64,000 nt of DNA, taken from assembly GCA_944739405.2 (NCBI GenBank), contig OX123186.2, positions 14,220,995 through 14,284,994 of the forward strand, read 5' to 3'. Both the position numbers and the translations under genes were made by a program. Of this stretch, positions 55,901-64,000 are shown piece by piece. The DNA is from Euclidia mi (Eukaryota > Arthropoda > Insecta > Lepidoptera > Erebidae). Under the pieces are notes generated by a model. That model was not told the origin of the DNA. It did not search any database and saw only the letters and a list, made by a program, of their open reading frames with translations. The number at the start of each line of letters is the position of its first letter. The first letter of the stretch is position 1.

Positions 55901-57949
55901 GAACATCGAGTGCGCAATAAAGCTCGGTGTTCACAGCCCTTACTGCCCCTTACGCGTAATGGACTTCAACAATGAATACGTTGACGGTTTAATATATGGC
56001 GTAAGGATACGTCGATAGTGATTGATGACTTTTTAAATGGGTTATTAAAAAGCTAGCAAATATAAGAATATTTATTTTCAAATACCTAATTACTCGATAT
56101 AGACCCGTATTATAAATATAACAATGGTTATTACAATCTGGTCTTAATTTAGATTTTGATGAGTAACAAATATAGATTTCACGTTGAAATTGAAACTTTT
56201 AGGTTAAGTCAACACTCAGAAAAAGTAAAGAACGACCGATATTGGATAATGCATTCTTTATCACAAAAGAAAGCAATAAAAAAGAGCTCCAGCAAAGAAG
56301 GGCTCCAAAAGCCTTCTTTTCTTTTAGCTATTAAGGCTGCTTTGTATCTTCGTTTTATGTTAATGATCAAATAGGACAACTGAAAACACCATTTTCTTAG
56401 AGTTTCCGTCTCAACAAGGAATGATTACTGCTTTCGTGGGAGCAACGTAATAGAGATTATTATAGAAACATAGGATATCACTACCTACTTACATGCAACC
56501 AAATCCAATACCAAATTAGTTAAACTAGAGCCATTTGTATATAAAAACATTACTTAATGAGCCGTTTTCTGACTGCGTGGAAAACGCATACTTCAAGTCA
56601 AGTTTCCTTACTTTTTGACGTATTTAAATTATTTCAACACATCAAGAGCATACCCGCGTTAATTCCCATTTCATGTTATAATCGGGATCGCGTGACGGCT
56701 CATATTTCTTAACCTTGTTTGCGTACAATAGTGCGTGATTTACGTTAAGGGGTAACAATAAAAGGAGTTTTTAATGGACCAACTTTTGCCTTGCCACATG
56801 AAATATTATGGGAAAATTATTTAAATCAAAGATTTTCTGTATTATGTAGACACTTATTTTCTACCATAGGTTTCACTGCATCAGAAGGTGTTAAATGTTT
56901 CAGTTACTCGTTTAGAATACGGGTTCTTTTTTAGGGTCAAATCTCTGTTGTGACCAAACTACGTGACCCCAATTAGCTGAACAACATACTTAAGAATTTA
57001 AAGAAAATTAATTAAATTAATGAAGATAAAACCATATCGCACAAATTAACTAGATTTAACTAGACTTCTTTCAGCTATGTTATTATGTCATGTAGATAAC
57101 ATTAATTGTCAACCTAATGTTATAAAGGTCTTCTTTCACCTTGTAACTTGGGGTCTACTTTCTAATCTTCTCAGATAGGATACTAAGTATATTGATTTTG
57201 CTATCTAGCGCCATCTCGTCGTATCCTACGAATAGGGGCGTAACTGCACAATAGCTACTTTTTGGGAGACACTTTTTTGTGTTTAATTAAATTAAATGTG
57301 AGAAAATATGTATTAGTGGTTTAATATAATGTGTATTGGTATTTTATGGTTTGGTTAGCATTATTTTCAATAAATTATCTTTATAGTTTATACGCATTTT
57401 GTCCCTTAAACCCTTTTTCTCCGTTGTGTTAAGGCTTAGTAGGTCTAAACTTGAGCAATACGTTACATTATGCCTTTTATCTGCGGAAATGTCGAGGCCA
57501 CAACCGCCTTAATGCCCTGTATATGTTTTTATTATGCGTGTTTTTATTCGTATGGCACAGGAATTTGTGTATAATAACTATTTTAACATTACTAGGAACA
57601 TGTGAATGTTATAAAAGAAAATAATTATAGAATTACGATAATTAATTCAAAACAAAATCTGAATTAGTTAACATATTTACTTTGGTAAACATTAAAACAA
57701 CCGAATCATATAAAAAAATATATTTGTGTGGAGAAACCTTTATCTTTAAACAATCAGAGCTTAATATTAAAATACACGTAATCGTAATCACAATCAGTCC
57801 TTACAATCAAATTACATATAATTAAAATCAGTCTTAAAAAAATTGCACAGAATCACAATCGGTCCCTGCTTAAAATAATATTGCAAATAATCAAAATCTC
57901 TTCTTAAAATCAAATTGTATGTTGTGAAAATCTGTATGCAAATTCAAAT
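55901..57949. other. Non-coding DNA
   Basis: A 72-residue frame at 56156 has no recognised features. Loosely repeated AATCACAATCAGTCC-like pieces at 57780-57930 adjoin the 3' end of the minus-strand gene and may be its untranslated tail. Confidence 0.4.
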
Positions 57950-58138
57950 TCAGTCGTCTTCTTCATTAGAACTGCCAGAAATATTGGCATCACCAGCTTG
58001 CTCATGAGGCAATGTTCTAAAGAATGTGTGGTATTCTTCTGGAATTATTTTAGCCTCACACATTGACATAAGGTCTTTATATTTAACAAAATTTACTTTT
58101 AATGGTAATTCATTTACTGGCATGACTTCCGAAACTAC
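57950..58138 (-). pseudogene. DUF7869-like gene, C-terminal end
   Basis: After the A-run the next frame reads VVSEVMPVNELPLKVNFVKY and KIIPEEYHTFFRTLPHE, ending in an acidic tail and a stop at 57950-57952. One inserted or lost A explains the shift. Confidence 0.65.
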
Positions 58139-59021
58139 ATTTTTTTCCCTCTAGTACCCTTTCTTAATGTAGTGATTTTTTTGTAATCCTCATCCAGTTC
58201 ATATTTATATTTAAGAACGTTTATGTTGTCCTTGCTAATATGCACCTCTTTGATTTTGTTCCATACAACTTTTTCACCATCATCATTCTTTAACCAATTC
58301 TTACCATCAAGCAATTTACGATAATTATAAATATCAGCCAAGGTCATTTCTTTTACCCTATAAGTTTCTCCTGTTGTTTTTGCCCATCTGATTAGGTTGA
58401 TCCATTGATCTGGAGTATATATAGTTTTTTTGCTGGCAGCTCCTTCTATAACAGAATGGACACTGTCTCCTTCATTCTGCGTATGACCGACTTCGAGAAA
58501 CCTATGGGTAATAGATTCAATGTCAAATGTTCTTACGATGTGTTGATAAAAAGCGAAAACTATACGGTTACGGTTCTGCCAGGAACAGTTATCGGACCAA
58601 AATTTAAATGTTCTTGCACCTTCGTCAATCTTTGATTTAATAAACAAGTTTAAACCGCTACTTATCTCATTGGCTCCCTTTTTACCGATCACTTCTGTCC
58701 ACATGTAACAAAATCCACTTTTTCGGGCTACGTCAAAAACAGTAAAATCATAAATATTAAGTTTCCTCTTGTAATAAAATATACTCACGTTTCCAAAAGG
58801 ACAAGTCAATATTTTTTGCATATTGAAAGTGGCGGTTACCACACTGAGGTCTCCTTCAGCTTCGGTTTTATCAGCCGCCTTAATAGTCCTCGCCAAGTTT
58901 TTACGTTGCATGTGCTGATCTTGCTCATTCTTTTGAGTTTCAGTTGGCTCTCTGGTATTATTAAATGCATGGCATTTGTCGCATTGGTCTTTTTTGGGAG
59001 TATAAAAGGCAATATTAAAAT
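58139..59021 (-). pseudogene. DUF7869-like gene, catalytic-like domain
   Basis: The host frame resumes with NFNIAFYTPKKDQCDKCHAF (zinc-binding Cys pair), then an RNase-H-like core: TFNMQKILTCPFGNVSIFYY, KFWSDNCSWQNRNRIVFAFY and LEVGHTQNEGDSVHSVIE. The SDN and GDSVHS motifs are the conserved acidic positions. The first position reads FNMQK, whereas I recall FDLQK in relatives, so the first acidic residue may be lost. The frame leaves at a 7-A run (58140-58146). Confidence 0.75.
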
Positions 59022-59025
59022 TAGT

Positions 59026-59944
59026 ATAATAATAATAATAATAATCATTTATTGCGAACATAAGTATTACAAAGATGTTACAGAGGTGTTACATAATGTT
59101 CAGTGCTTCTATATTCTGCCAGTCAGCATGCAATGTTTTATAGGGTAGAGTATTTTATAAATTTAAAGTTACACACTATAATTATAATCACCCAAAAATA
59201 ATAAGTAATGGTAATAATTTTAGTTTGGAACATTAATCATAATTATATCTCAATGTCAGAACAAACTCATAAATCTCCATCATAAATTAGCATAGAAAAT
59301 GTCAAGTAAAATTATTATCAGTCAGAAAATTAATTAATCAGAATTATGTCAATTGTAAAAAATGAAATCATGTCAATTAATTAGATAATTTACTGTGAGT
59401 TATGTTTTGTCATTTAGATATTCAGTTACAGTATAATATGCCTTCTTAAGAAGAAATTGTTTAAGTGAATGCTTTAGTGTATCTACATTACTACATTTCA
59501 ATATTGCTTTGGGTAGATGGTTATGAATTCGAGGAGCCATACAAAAAACACTCTTATCGAACTGTGCAGTTCTGTTTGCCGGAAAACATATTTTATTCTT
59601 ATGGCGTTCACTCGTAGGTGATTTAAACAAAGACTTATTTAAGGCAACAAATATAGCAGTCTCATAAATATAGATACAGGGCAGGGTTAATAGTTTTAGT
59701 TCAATAAACGTAGGTTTACAACTATCAGTAGATTTAAGTTTACAAATTGCTCTCATGCACCTCTTCTGTGCCTTAAACACCGTATCCTTTTCAACCGAGT
59801 TGCCCCAAAATATTACCCCATACCTTAACAAGGACTCAACATGACCACGATATGCAGTTATAACAACCGACTGGTGGACTACCTTTCTAAGTATGTGCAG
59901 TGCATATGAAAATTGGCTTAATTTAGAACATATGACGAATATGA
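59026..59944 (-). mobile_element. 5'-truncated CR1-type LINE (copy D) inserted in the gene
   Basis: The minus-strand frame has LSQFSYALHILRKVV, RYGVIFWGNSVEKDTVFKA and RIHNHLPKAIL, the C-terminal end of an ORF2 close to copies A and C. It ends in seven or so ATT units at 59026-59046. Four-base duplications (TAGT at 59022-59025 and 59945-59948) flank it. Removing the element and one copy rejoins the host frame without change. Confidence 0.88.
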
Positions 59945-59948
59945 TAGT

Positions 59949-60200
59949 GTTGACAATATCCTGATATTGGCGCAGTGTAGCCATTTGAGAGCTGTAAATT
60001 TGTGGATCAAACCACTCAGTATACAATTCATGGAGTCGCTTGTAAGAAAGTTGTCCATCGAGGTATTTTTTCGTAGTACTTTTTCTACAGTAGTGCGATT
60101 CTACAGGTGCAAGAGAAAGAATATGATTTTTCACACTGTCTACAATTATTTCTTTTATCTTCTTTGGTCGATTATGGTGCTTTCCCCTTAAATCCAGTAA
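59949..60200 (-). pseudogene. DUF7869-like gene, middle part before the LINE
   Basis: The translation contains RPKKIKEIIVDSVKNHILSL, then ESHYCRKSTTKKYLDGQLS and LRQYQDIVN, matching the family's central region. Sequence between 60200 and 60296 is degraded. The host frame is cut at 59945-59948 by the LINE insertion. Confidence 0.65.
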
Positions 60201-60295
60201 AATGTGCTCATTGGTCGCAGTATCCCGTTTTTAAAATGAACTTCTTATAATTTTTTCGCTGATCGATAACGTATTTAAAAACATTTTACGACATA

Positions 60296-60955
60296 CTAAG
60301 ACGCTTTCATTATTGATTGGTAAACTATAGACTCTTTGTTTGTTTGTGGTTCTTTACGGATTTTAAAATAAAATCCCACTGCTTTTCGTGACTCCCAAAA
60401 ACAATTAAAAATATGTTGCCTATCCTTTTCATCCAACTTATCAAAGCATTTTTTTGGACAACTGCATGGAGGTTTAATTTTTTTTTCAGGAACAGTTTCT
60501 CCCTTCTTATTAACAAATGCTTTGCCGGAATTTTTCAGTGCTTTTCGTTTTAAATCTTTCCATTCTGTAGGATTTCTAGTCCGTATTTTACCTGGACCTC
60601 GTTTTTTTGTACATCTGCGAGTAGAAGAAGAACTAACAGGGGAATTAACAGCTGACGATAGCGGAGTGGGAATCGTAAAACTTGAAGTCGGACTATCTAA
60701 AACGATATCAGCCATTGAAACAGATAGATTTTCAGATTGAAGGGTAATTTCATTTTCTCCCATATCTAACTGGCAAATACTTGTTTGGTCGGTCTCTTCA
60801 GTAAATTCTATAATTATGTCACTTACAAATTGGGATTCGGACCGTGGTTCTAGAGGGTCGCCATTCTTTAGTTCCAAATTTTGTATTTCGGACAAGATTA
60901 CAATCTCACTTGCGCTATCATTTTGGTTAGGCTTGTTCATGTTGTTTTCAACATC
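60296..60955 (-). pseudogene. DUF7869-like gene, exon 3 (N-terminal domain)
   Basis: The acceptor CTTTCAG lies directly before GATGTTGAA at 60955, in phase 0 with exon 2. An acidic Ser/Thr-rich region leads to the conserved block TRNPTEWKDLKRKALKNSG and the Cys-containing KPPCSCPKKCFDKLDE. Near 60395 the frame shifts by one: the conserved continuation (EKQWDFILKSVKNHKQTK) is in the next frame. The C-x-C-x3-C pattern suggests a zinc-binding element. Confidence 0.7.
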
Positions 60956-61138
60956 CTGAAAGTAGGAAAGGAGACTTTTAATAATAAAATTATCATACTT
61001 AAATAGTTGTACAGTATTATTGATAAAAATGCATTCATATCATTGATATTTCAACTAAAATTATGAATTAAACTTTGAATGGAATACAATGTCGGGGAAG
61101 AGCATCAAATGGAATAAAATTATCAAAAAAACACTTAC

Positions 61139-61257
61139 GCTGTTAAGCTCAGAGTGAATATTTTCTTGGATTAAATATTCTATCTCTTTTTCACAACCTC
61201 GTGGCGCCGGAGACTCGATGCAATCCCTTTCATCAAAGCAACTTTCGATAGCGTTGG
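61139..61257 (-). CDS. DUF7869-like gene, exon 2
   Basis: It is preceded by the acceptor TTTCAG and followed by the donor GTAAGT (complement of 61133-61138). It is 119 nt: two bases finish the exon 1 codon, then 39 codons (NAIESCFDERDCIESPAPRG at the start). It ends at a codon boundary. No domain recognised; acidic. Confidence 0.65.
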
Positions 61258-61379
61258 CTGAAACAATTAAATTTAAAACTGTCGTCAAAGAAAACTGCCG
61301 GTATCTCGTTAAGCACCTATAATATGAATTTGATCGAACAAATTTGCATGTATTAATAACCGTAATATATTACATACAT

Positions 61380-61800
61380 ACATAACGTCACGCCTTTTAT
61401 CCCCGAAGGGGTACGCAGAGGTGTATTTCTACACCCACTTTTCGCCAGATATACTTTTGTCCCACGTAATAAGGGGCGAGCCTATTGCCGTACCGGGCAC
61501 ATTTCCAGACTCCGTGCTGCTACTGAGAATTTTGTGACAGAAAAACCCAATAACACTGCCCGACCCAGGAATCGAACCCGGGACCTCCCGATCCCACGCG
61601 CACATTTATGCCGCGAGACCAACGAGGCAGTCGTATAGGATTTGATGTCGAGTTTTCCGTCTCTACGCAAAGATGGTATTTGCATCCTGTTATTCCTTAG
61701 TCGCCTCTTACGACACCCACGGGAAGATAGGGGGTGGTGACACTTGTATTCTATGCCGTCAACCACACGGTATTCAACCACACGGTATAACCGTGACATA
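61380..61800 (-). repeat. tRNA-derived SINE, family 2, copy 2, with LINE-like 5' part
   Basis: On the minus strand the tRNA-like head (GCCTCGTTGGTCTCGCGGC; GGGTTCGATTCCTGGG) and body (AGCACGGAGTCTGG, CGGCAATAGGCTCGCCCC) match the SINE at 37.0 kb. It is preceded on that strand by GTCGTAAGAGGCGACTAAGG and flanking CCGTGTGGTTG sequence, a common lepidopteran repeat. It lies inside intron 1 of the DUF7869-like gene. Confidence 0.82.
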
Positions 61801-62346
61801 TTAAATATATATTTTTAAACTTGTGAAATAATGAAATTGTAATTTTCTGCTAATACTTAATGCAGCCACAAATGCTTTTATATCAATTTTAAAGCAATAG
61901 AAAAAAGACCTAAGTGTATTTAAGCCCCAAACCAGAAAAAGCATTTACTTGTGTACTCAGTGTTTAAATTTGTAAAAAGGGTTAAGATCATGTCAGCGTA
62001 AAAAATATTGTACCTAAAATAGTAATGTGAATATTTTAAATGCACCAAAGAAATAATAAAAGACAAAAACATAATTTGAACGAAGAAGAAAGACACAAAC
62101 GTAATTAGGGCTTCGTCTCTTCTATAAATACGCAATTTAGCCATTCCATAGAAAACGGCCACAATCACCATGAGGGTTTTTTTCTATGTACCCTATATTG
62201 AAAATGAATTAGTAATTAAAATGACTTAATTAACTACAAACTCGTTGATATTATGTTATTTGAACTAAATCAATACAGTACAAATTAAGATAACATAATT
62301 TTTATCTTAAAATGCCTTGAAGTATAAAATATTTTGATTTACTTAC
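61801..62346. other. Intron 1 remainder
   Basis: AT-rich intron sequence. The 83-residue minus-strand frame at 61920 is probably chance. Confidence 0.5.
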
Positions 62347-62431
62347 TTGCTATAATCTTCGTATGTTTCCTTCCATTTCTACAATCCTCCTTTCCAACTA
62401 ATTCCACCAACTTTCGTCCTCGGCGTTTCAT
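62347..62431 (-). CDS. DUF7869-like gene, exon 1
   Basis: ATG at 62431-62429 begins a basic peptide (MKRRGRKLVELVGKEDCRN, 28 codons plus one base). It is followed by the donor GTAAGT (complement of 62341-62346). The split codon is completed by exon 2. The GC-rich stretch just upstream on this strand is a plausible promoter region. Confidence 0.65.
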
Positions 62432-62519
62432 TATTTATTATGAAATACTACGGTATATTTAATAATTATTACTAAACTTTAGTAATACAACCATAAAAGT
62501 TTCTTATTTAAAAAATTGT

Positions 62520-62640
62520 TAACGCTCGCCGCAACTAACAATCTCCGCGTTCCGCCGAATACTAGCCGAGCGGCGCTAAGACGCATTCCCCGCGTCCCCG
62601 CACCCCCACTAGGTACTCGCGTAGAACGAAGGCGCGATGG
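62520..62640. promoter_or_regulatory. GC-rich, CpG-containing stretch upstream of exon 1
   Basis: About 120 bases rich in CG (for example CGCTCGCCGC and GAGCGGCGC), in an otherwise AT-rich region, 90 bases upstream of the minus-strand ATG. Position suggests a promoter or 5' leader. No TATA box is obvious. Confidence 0.4.
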
Positions 62641-64000
62641 CAGTTGTGGCTTTTTTCTACGTTGAAAACGTAGTGCTTAAAATTGTGGCATTTTAGAAAA
62701 CGTAATTATTTGATAACCTGTGCGGTTTTTAATTGTTTTGTTAAACTGGTTATCTGTGGTATGACGAGCAAATTTGAATTATGCAATAAAAAAAGAAAGC
62801 CCCTATGTTCGTTAGGGCACTATTCGTAGGATTCGACGATCTGACATCCTCCACAATCCATATGGATTGCAATATTCTGGTGTTTAGACCAGTGTCAAGA
62901 TTAATAAAAAAGACAAATATCACCTCAGTCTGCCGTGAACACGAATCCTGTAAAGAATTCGAAACGTCGGCTAGTAATAAATTAAAAATGTAGTTTCTAG
63001 ATCATTCGTTTCAAATGTATTTAACTTAGTGAAACCAATACATCGCGATAAAATCCGTAAACTGTAGTTTAATTCCAGTATCAAGACATTAATAACTATG
63101 CTTATACTGACGTCTCATGACAGCCTGGACCAACGATTTCACGCGCTTACTATGACATTTTTAATACTTTTTATCACTGGTTATCGACGTATTTACCCAG
63201 CAGTTACGAACAAGCTTAGTATTGACAATCAATACATTCCTGCGATTGCCATTTATACTCATTACCCTCGTGTCTATACTATACGATCTATATGTAAGTT
63301 TTATAAATAAAAACAACTTCACCTGCCCCACATGTGTATTTATAGCAAGATAAGATTATATCAAAGTTAGAGTACATTATAAATTTGTACTTCAAACTCT
63401 GTGATATCCTTATTGTCAGTGATATTCTTATTTTCATTTTTATATCAGCCGAAGTAATATTTTTATAGCTAACGACGTCTTTGGATTTTCGACTTTCAAA
63501 GTACTATTATTTGTTGCCAACATTTTAGTAACGAAACATAATGTCTTCGTATTTTTAATCCGTATTTTTTGTAACATAATTTTATTTAAAAGTGATTCGA
63601 TTTCGCGCAATAAATAGTTTAATTTAATCATGCAAATAACAACAGTGGCTACAGAACCTGAAACATACAAAGTAGATCAATTTCAATAAATAATATTCAA
63701 AAGCATTTCATTACTTATGTCTTTTACAAGTAAATACTACAATTTATTACTTACTAGCTGACTCGGCGAACTTCGTACCGCCATTTCTTATCAAATATTT
63801 GCTATTATTGTTTTTTCATACAATTCTTCTACAGGCAATAACAACCAATAAATTAAAGATTTACCCAATTTGGTGCACTGGTTTGGAAGTTATGCGCTTA
63901 CAGACATTTCGATGATTCATTTTTATTTATATCACTTTCATATCTCAGATGGATCGTTTCGGCTACAAAGTTAATAGTTAAAAATCAATTACAAATTCAG
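62641..64000. other. Non-coding DNA to the window end
   Basis: Short frames only (up to 76 residues) without recognised features. CTAGCTGACTCGGCGAAC at 63756 is a variant of the repeat end seen at 25.26 kb, perhaps the end of a truncated LINE. Confidence 0.4.

Larger units (their letters stand above)
57950..62431 (-). pseudogene. Spliced DUF7869-like (transposase-related) gene, broken
   Basis: Three upstream exons join in phase with canonical splice sites (62347-62431, 61139-61257, 60955 onward). The coding part then runs to a stop at 57950-57952. It carries two frameshifts and a 919-bp LINE insertion. The protein resembles a repeated insect family with an RNase-H-like fold that I know as DUF7869 and believe to be transposon-derived; that name is from memory. 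No terminal inverted repeats were found. Confidence 0.7.

Overview
This is AT-rich animal nuclear DNA, most likely from a moth or butterfly. I infer Lepidoptera from the kinds of repeats: RTE-type endonuclease/reverse transcriptases, tRNA-headed SINEs ending in typical lepidopteran tails, a BEL/Pao element, TTAA-bounded piggyBac-type elements and a mariner relic. I see no ordinary single-copy host gene. The only spliced gene, on the minus strand of the last 6 kb, looks transposase-related and is broken.

Layout. 1-3.3 kb: a nearly intact RTE non-LTR retrotransposon with one in-frame stop, followed by a SINE whose head resembles 5S rRNA. 3.5-11.5 kb: non-coding DNA with several tRNA-derived SINEs, hairpin repeats, a 200-N assembly gap, a TTAA-flanked MITE and a long (TA)n tract. 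11.5-23.5 kb: five decayed elements, all on the minus strand: a Penelope-like fragment (RT plus GIY-YIG), an I/LOA-type LINE with RNase H, a CR1/Jockey-type LINE with an L1-like ORF1, a mariner fragment and the 5' part of another LINE. 23.6-25.2 kb: a long-inverted-repeat MITE abutting a 1-kb piggyBac-type element that encodes an 84-aa protein. 26.4-33.7 kb: a complete BEL/Pao element whose LTRs differ little but whose gag-pol carries stops, a frameshift and an RT-core deletion. 33.7-38.3 kb: SINEs and MITEs. 38.3-55.9 kb: three CR1-type LINEs. Copy A is split by intact copy B, and copy C follows downstream. 57.9-62.4 kb (minus): a spliced DUF7869-like gene interrupted by a 5'-truncated LINE, with a SINE in its first intron.

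The strongest candidate for something undescribed is the ORF1/ORF2 junction of LINE copy B. A canonical -1 slippery heptamer (T TTA AAC) lies in the correct register inside a 13-nt overlap of the two frames. ORF2 has no ATG before its endonuclease active site, and a long stem-loop begins 15 nt downstream. This suggests that the ORF2 protein is made as an ORF1-ORF2 fusion by programmed frameshifting. Other points of interest are the piggyBac-derived mini-element, the 5S-derived SINE copies, frame breaks shared by LINE copies A and C, and the precisely dissectable LINE insertion in the DUF7869-like gene.

All calls come from reading the sequence and the translations. Family names are recognised from motifs, not from database searches.
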